From positions 868,001 through 932,000 of the forward strand of contig CAVRGH010000010.1 of the NCBI GenBank assembly GCA_963720675.1: a stretch of DNA of 64,000 nt. The letters are read 5' to 3'. Below, piece by piece: positions 60,772 through 64,000 of the stretch (its first letter is position 1; each line of letters opens with the position of its first letter). Position numbers and translations under genes: made by a program. The notes below the pieces were generated by a model that worked only from the letters and a program-made list of their open reading frames with translations, had not been told where the DNA came from and ran no database searches. The DNA comes from JALHSW01 sp963720675. GTDB lineage: Bacteria > Actinomycetota > Acidimicrobiia > IMCC26256 > PALSA-555.

Positions 60772-61581
60772 ATGTACCTCTCGCGCCCGGCCCGGATCGC
60801 GCTGCGTTGCTTCGCCGCGCTGATCCTGCTCGTCCTCTATTTCCCACTGGCCTACGTCGCGCGGCTGAGCGTGAACACCGGCGTCAACTACGTCTGGCCG
60901 CCGAAGGGATGGACGCTCGAGTGGTGGGACGCCGCTATCCATGCCCCGGGACCGCGGAACGCCCTGCAGCACTCGCTCGAGACGGCTGCGTGGGCGACGG
61001 CGATCGCACTGCTCCTCGGCACGCTCGCGGCGTTCGCACTCTCGAGACACAAGTTCTTCGGCAAGGGCTCGGTGAGCCTTGCGATCGTGCTCCCGATCGC
61101 GCTGCCGGGCATCGTCACCGGCATCGCCCTGCTCTCCGCATTCCAGCGGGTCGGGATCGACCTGTCGTTCAGCACGCTCGTCGTCGCGCACGCGACGTTC
61201 TGCGTCGTGATCGTCTACAACAACGTCGGTGCGCGCATGCGCCGCATGGAGGGCAACCTCGAAGAAGCGTCGGCCGACCTCGGCGCCGACGGGATGCAGA
61301 CGTTCCGGTTCGTCACGTTCCCGCTCATGCGCTCCGCACTCCTCGCCGGCGGCCTGCTCGCGTTCGCCCTGAGCTTCGACGAGATCGTGGTGACGACCTT
61401 CACCGTCGGTGCAGGCTTCCAGACGTTGCCGATCTGGTTCGCGGAGAACTTCGCCCGACCGAACGCCATCCCGATCGTGAACGTCGTCGCGACGTTCGTC
61501 GTGATCGTCTCGATCATCCCGGTCTACATCGCCCAGCGACTCGTGGGTGGGGCGCGGGCGACGGGCGAGACCGCGCCCTGA
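60772..61581 (+). CDS. potC: Polyamine-type ABC importer permease
   Basis: 269 residues, six membrane helices. The EAA loop is NLEEASADLGADGMQTFRFV, followed by ALSFDEIVVTTFTVG, the standard PotC/PotI ending region. ALSRHKFFGKGSV is the loop between helices. Last gene of the pot operon; it ends 18 bases before the convergent ku gene. Confidence 0.92.
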   Translation: MYLSRPARIALRCFAALILLVLYFPLAYVARLSVNTGVNYVWPPKGWTLEWWDAAIHAPGPRNALQHSLETAAWATAIALLLGTLAAFALSRHKFFGKGSVSLAIVLPIALPGIVTGIALLSAFQRVGIDLSFSTLVVAHATFCVVIVYNNVGARMRRMEGNLEEASADLGADGMQTFRFVTFPLMRSALLAGGLLAFALSFDEIVVTTFTVGAGFQTLPIWFAENFARPNAIPIVNVVATFVVIVSIIPVYIAQRLVGGARATGETAP

Positions 61582-61599
61582 GGACGCTTCCTCCGGACG

Positions 61600-62457
61600 T
61601 CAGGCGGACTTGCGGGTGCGCTTCTTCGCCTTCGCCGGCTTCTTCTCGGCCGCCGGAGGCACCTTCTCTTCCTCGCCTTCGGTGCCCGCACGGGAGAGGC
61701 TGGCTTCGAGCGCGGCCATCAGGTCGAGGACCTTGCCCTGGTCCTCGACCGCCGGCTCGGCGACGATCTCTTCGCCGGCAGCCTTCCGGTCGATGAGCCC
61801 CTGGAGCTGCTCTCGGTAGGAGTCGTGATACTTCTCGGGATCGAAGTCGGTGGCGAGCGCCGCGACGAGCTGCTTGGCCATCTCGAGCTCGCGCTCCGTG
61901 GGCGCGGTCTCCTCCGCGTCCTCGGGGAGGATCGCGGTCGGCGGCAGCACCTCGTCGGCGAAGCGCATCGTCTCGACGCACAGCACGCCGTCGAGCGGGC
62001 GGATGGCGACCAGGCTCTCCTTCGAGCGCATCACCAGCCGCCCGATCGCGACCTTGCGCAGCTCCGTCATCGCCTCCACGAGCAGCTCGTATGCTTTCAG
62101 CGCGGTCTTGTCGGGCGCGAGGTAGTACGGGTTCTCGAAGTAGATGGGGTCGATCTGGTCGAGATCGACGAAGTCCTCGATCTCGATGGTGCGGCTCGAC
62201 TTCGGCGCGAGGCCCTTGATCTCATCGTCGGTGACGACGACGTACTGCCCGGGCGCGACCTCGTGTCCCTTCACGATCCGGTCGTTCGACACCTCTTCCC
62301 CACTCGCCTCGGAGACGCGTCGGTACCGGATGCGCGAGTTGGTTCCCTCCTCGAGCTGGTTGAACCGCACGTCCTTGCTCTTGGTGGCGGACACCAGCTT
62401 GACGGGCACGGTCACCAGGCCGAAGCCCACGGTTCCTGTCCAGATCGCTTGGGGCAT
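61600..62457 (-). CDS. ku: Ku protein of non-homologous end joining
   Basis: 285 residues. Binds DNA double-strand ends as a homodimer and recruits LigD. The start PQAIWTGTVGFGLVTVPVKL, RIRYRRVSEASGEEV and GVLCVETMRFADEVLPPT are diagnostic of bacterial Ku. The C-terminal tail is Lys/Ala-rich (AEKKPAKAKKRTRKSA), as in relatives that use the tail to thread along DNA. The gene is divergent from ligD with only 20 bases between the start codons, so both promoters overlap the genes or share the gap. Confidence 0.95.
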   Translation of the reverse strand: MPQAIWTGTVGFGLVTVPVKLVSATKSKDVRFNQLEEGTNSRIRYRRVSEASGEEVSNDRIVKGHEVAPGQYVVVTDDEIKGLAPKSSRTIEIEDFVDLDQIDPIYFENPYYLAPDKTALKAYELLVEAMTELRKVAIGRLVMRSKESLVAIRPLDGVLCVETMRFADEVLPPTAILPEDAEETAPTERELEMAKQLVAALATDFDPEKYHDSYREQLQGLIDRKAAGEEIVAEPAVEDQGKVLDLMAALEASLSRAGTEGEEEKVPPAAEKKPAKAKKRTRKSA

Positions 62458-62463
62458 GACAAC

Positions 62464-62469
62464 TAGGTT
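62464..62469 (+). promoter_or_regulatory. -10 box of ligD in a 20-base divergent gap
   Basis: TAGGTT is eight bases before the GTG of ligD, so the message probably starts at or next to the start codon. No convincing -35 is seen because that position lies in the ku coding region. The ku -10 on the other strand is not clear. Confidence 0.45.
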
Positions 62470-62477
62470 CGCAGAAC

Positions 62478-63392
62478 GTGGCGGGTGAGTCCAAGACGGC
62501 GATCGAGGTCCCCAGCGTCGACGGGACGATCCGTCGTCTCACGCTGAGCAACCTCGAGAAGGTGCTGTACCCGGCGGTGGGCTTCACCAAGGCCGCCGTC
62601 GTCGACTACTACGCGCGGATCGCACCGGTGATGCTCCCGCACCTGGCGCGGCGCGCGGTCACGATGGTGCGCTGGCCGAACGGGGTCGAAGGGCAGTCGT
62701 TCTTCGAGAAGCGCTGCCCACCGCACGCGCCGGACTGGGTCACCACCGCTCGCGCCGAGGGCGACCTCACCGGTTGTGTCGTCGACGACCTTCCGACGCT
62801 GGTCTGGGTCGCGAACCTCGCGGCCCTCGAGCTCCACACCCACCAGGCGACCGTCGACGACCCCGACCACCCCACCTCGCTCGTGTTGGACCTCGACCCT
62901 GGCGCGCCGGCCAACGTGATCGACTGCTGCCGAGTCGCACTCGATGTCCGCGAGATGCTCGGCCGACTCGGGCTCGAGACCGTCGTGAAGACGTCGGGGT
63001 CGAAGGGACTGCACCTCGCGGTCCCGGTGCGCGGCACGACCGCAGACGCCACCAAGGACTTCGCGCGGGCCCTCGGCCAGCTCCTCGCCACCCGTGACCC
63101 GGAGCGGGTGACGATCGCAATGGCCCGTGACCAGCGAGCGGGGAGGATCTTCATCGACTGGAGCCAGAACGACCGCCACAAGACCACGGTGACGGCGTAC
63201 TCATTGCGGGCCCGACCTCGGCCCACGGTGTCGGCGCCCCTCACCTGGGACGAGGTGTCCGACGCACTCGACGGCGGGGCGCCCGAGGCACTCGAGCTCG
63301 ACGCCGCCACCGTCCTCGAACGGGTCGAGCGGATCGGCGATCCCTACGCGGCGAACCTCACGATGGAGCAGGAGCTCCCCGCGCTCGCGTAG
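62478..63392 (+). CDS. ligD: LigD-type polymerase/primase domain protein
   Basis: 304 residues: the archaeo-eukaryotic-primase-like polymerase domain only. It fills gaps and adds nucleotides at broken ends, preferring ribonucleotides. VLYPAVGFTKAAVVDYYARI starts the domain; the metal Asp pair is in LVLDLDPG, the triphosphate site KTSGSKGLHLAVP and the third Asp IDWSQN. No ligase or phosphoesterase domain is attached, so the ligase must be encoded elsewhere. Its stop codon TAG is also the first half of the TAGGTT box that precedes the next gene. Confidence 0.92.
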   Translation: MAGESKTAIEVPSVDGTIRRLTLSNLEKVLYPAVGFTKAAVVDYYARIAPVMLPHLARRAVTMVRWPNGVEGQSFFEKRCPPHAPDWVTTARAEGDLTGCVVDDLPTLVWVANLAALELHTHQATVDDPDHPTSLVLDLDPGAPANVIDCCRVALDVREMLGRLGLETVVKTSGSKGLHLAVPVRGTTADATKDFARALGQLLATRDPERVTIAMARDQRAGRIFIDWSQNDRHKTTVTAYSLRARPRPTVSAPLTWDEVSDALDGGAPEALELDAATVLERVERIGDPYAANLTMEQELPALA

Positions 63393-63395
63393 GTT
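63390..63395 (+). promoter_or_regulatory. -10 box overlapping the ligD stop codon
   Basis: TAGGTT, six bases, ATG of the next SDR gene: spacing for a leaderless message. The first three bases are the ligD stop codon. The same hexamer precedes ligD itself. Confidence 0.45.
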
Positions 63396-63401
63396 CACCG
63401 C

Positions 63402-64000
63402 ATGGAGCTCGACGGCAAGGTCGCGATCGTCACGGGGGCGAGCCGCGGTGTGGGGGCGGCCACCGCGGTGGCGCTCGCCGCAGCCGGTTGCACCGTCGCG
63501 TGCGCGGCACGCGCGACGGAGGCATCGCCCCAGCCGACGCCCGGCACGCTCGACGCGACGGTTCGCCAGATCACCGACGCCGGCGGCACGGCGCTCGCCG
63601 TCCCGACGAACCTCGCGGTCGACGCCGAGGTCGAGGCGATGGTGGCGACGACCATCGCGGTCTTCGGTCGCGTCGACGTACTGGTGAACAACGCCGCGAT
63701 CACCTTTCCCGGCGACCTCGAGCTCCCGATGAAGCGGCACGATCTCGTCTTCGCGGTGAACCTGCGGGCCCCACTCATCGCGATCCGGGCCGTCGCCCCG
63801 GGGATGCGCGAGCGCGGCGACGGGTCGATCCTCAACGTGTCGTCGGTCGCCGCGCTCAACTACTTCCCCGGCCTCATGGCCTACGGGATGTCGAAGATCG
63901 CGATGGAGCACATGACCGTGTCCCTCGCGGCACAGCTCCGCGACGACGGCATCGCGGTCAACACGTTCCGCATCGACATCCCGGTGGCGTCCGAGGGGTT
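63402..64000 (+). CDS. Short-chain dehydrogenase/reductase, cut by window edge
   Basis: The first 199 codons are present. Cofactor motif TGASRGVGAATA near residue 12, VDVLVNNAAITFPGD near 88, the catalytic Ser in ILNVSSVAA and the YGMSK (YxxxK) pair near 158. It is a classical NAD(P)-dependent SDR; start ATG at 63402. The cut at RIDIPVASEGF leaves the substrate loop and end unseen. Function cannot be narrowed further. Confidence 0.88.
   Translation, partial: MELDGKVAIVTGASRGVGAATAVALAAAGCTVACAARATEASPQPTPGTLDATVRQITDAGGTALAVPTNLAVDAEVEAMVATTIAVFGRVDVLVNNAAITFPGDLELPMKRHDLVFAVNLRAPLIAIRAVAPGMRERGDGSILNVSSVAALNYFPGLMAYGMSKIAMEHMTVSLAAQLRDDGIAVNTFRIDIPVASEG

Noticed and set aside
1..64000. tRNA, rRNA, transposase, integrase or phage genes
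   Set aside because: None seen on reading both strands; T-loop-like GGTTCGA words occur only inside genes or without a cloverleaf.

Overview
The window is high-GC (about 70 %) actinobacterial chromosome. The housekeeping block (ftsK, RNase J, dapB, M16 peptidase, pnp, rpsO, ribF, truB, DHH phosphoesterase, rbfA, DUF503), the F420-type LLM oxidoreductase, Ku/LigD and the many GTG starts and GTGA/ATGA overlaps fit Actinomycetota. I infer class Acidimicrobiia from general resemblance; no search was run.

Layout. 1-6.3 kb (minus): start of a NIT-type sensor protein, ftsK, a short-chain dehydrogenase, RNase J and a small unknown protein. 6.4-10.2 kb (minus): two TetR regulators, a di-iron ferritin-like oxygenase behind a self-overlapping TetR operator, and two small paralogous membrane/soluble proteins. 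10.2-17.0 kb (minus): a branched-chain-amino-acid type ABC importer operon (livF-livG-acyl-CoA ligase-livH-livM-livK). 17.0-28.1 kb (minus): dapB, M16 peptidase, pnp, rpsO, a thioesterase, a secreted zinc peptidase, ribF, truB (preceded by a 59-bp tandem repeat that makes chained mini-ORFs), DHH phosphoesterase, rbfA, DUF503. 28.2-33.9 kb: F420-type oxidoreductase, rpiA, amidohydrolase, a membrane protein, dienoyl-CoA-reductase-like SDR and enoyl-CoA hydratase. 33.9-40.3 kb (minus): a second Liv-type importer with a LivH-LivM-LivF fusion, a separate livG and two binding proteins. 40.4-46.1 kb: low-molecular-weight phosphatase, two exported proteins, CoA-transferase with MarR, divergent pirin, haloalkane-dehalogenase-like hydrolase. 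46.1-51.5 kb (plus): a third importer in which LivH, LivM, LivF and LivG are one 1239-residue polypeptide, followed by its membrane-anchored binding protein. 51.5-57.2 kb: acyltransferase, CASTOR/POLLUX-type channel, DUF6529 protein, membrane cytochrome c, a binding protein without signal peptide and an unrecognised secreted protein. 57.4-61.6 kb (plus): potA-potD-potB-potC polyamine-type importer. 61.6-64 kb: ku, divergent ligD polymerase, and a partial SDR.

Themes. The accessory content points to a heterotroph specialised in taking up organic acids, amides or polyamines (three Liv-type systems, one Pot system, one orphan binding protein) and degrading them through CoA thioesters (ligase, CoA-transferase, enoyl-CoA hydratase, dienoyl-CoA reductase). 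Several promoters look leaderless: a TANNNT box lies 6-8 bases before the start codon.

Caution on quality. At least nine genes, including the normally essential dapB, carry single-base frameshifts, several in C or G runs and with both insertions and deletions. Sequencing or assembly error is the simplest explanation; I annotate these as whole genes and state where the frame breaks. No stretch longer than about 300 bases lacks a gene. I saw no tRNA, rRNA, CRISPR array, transposase or phage gene.
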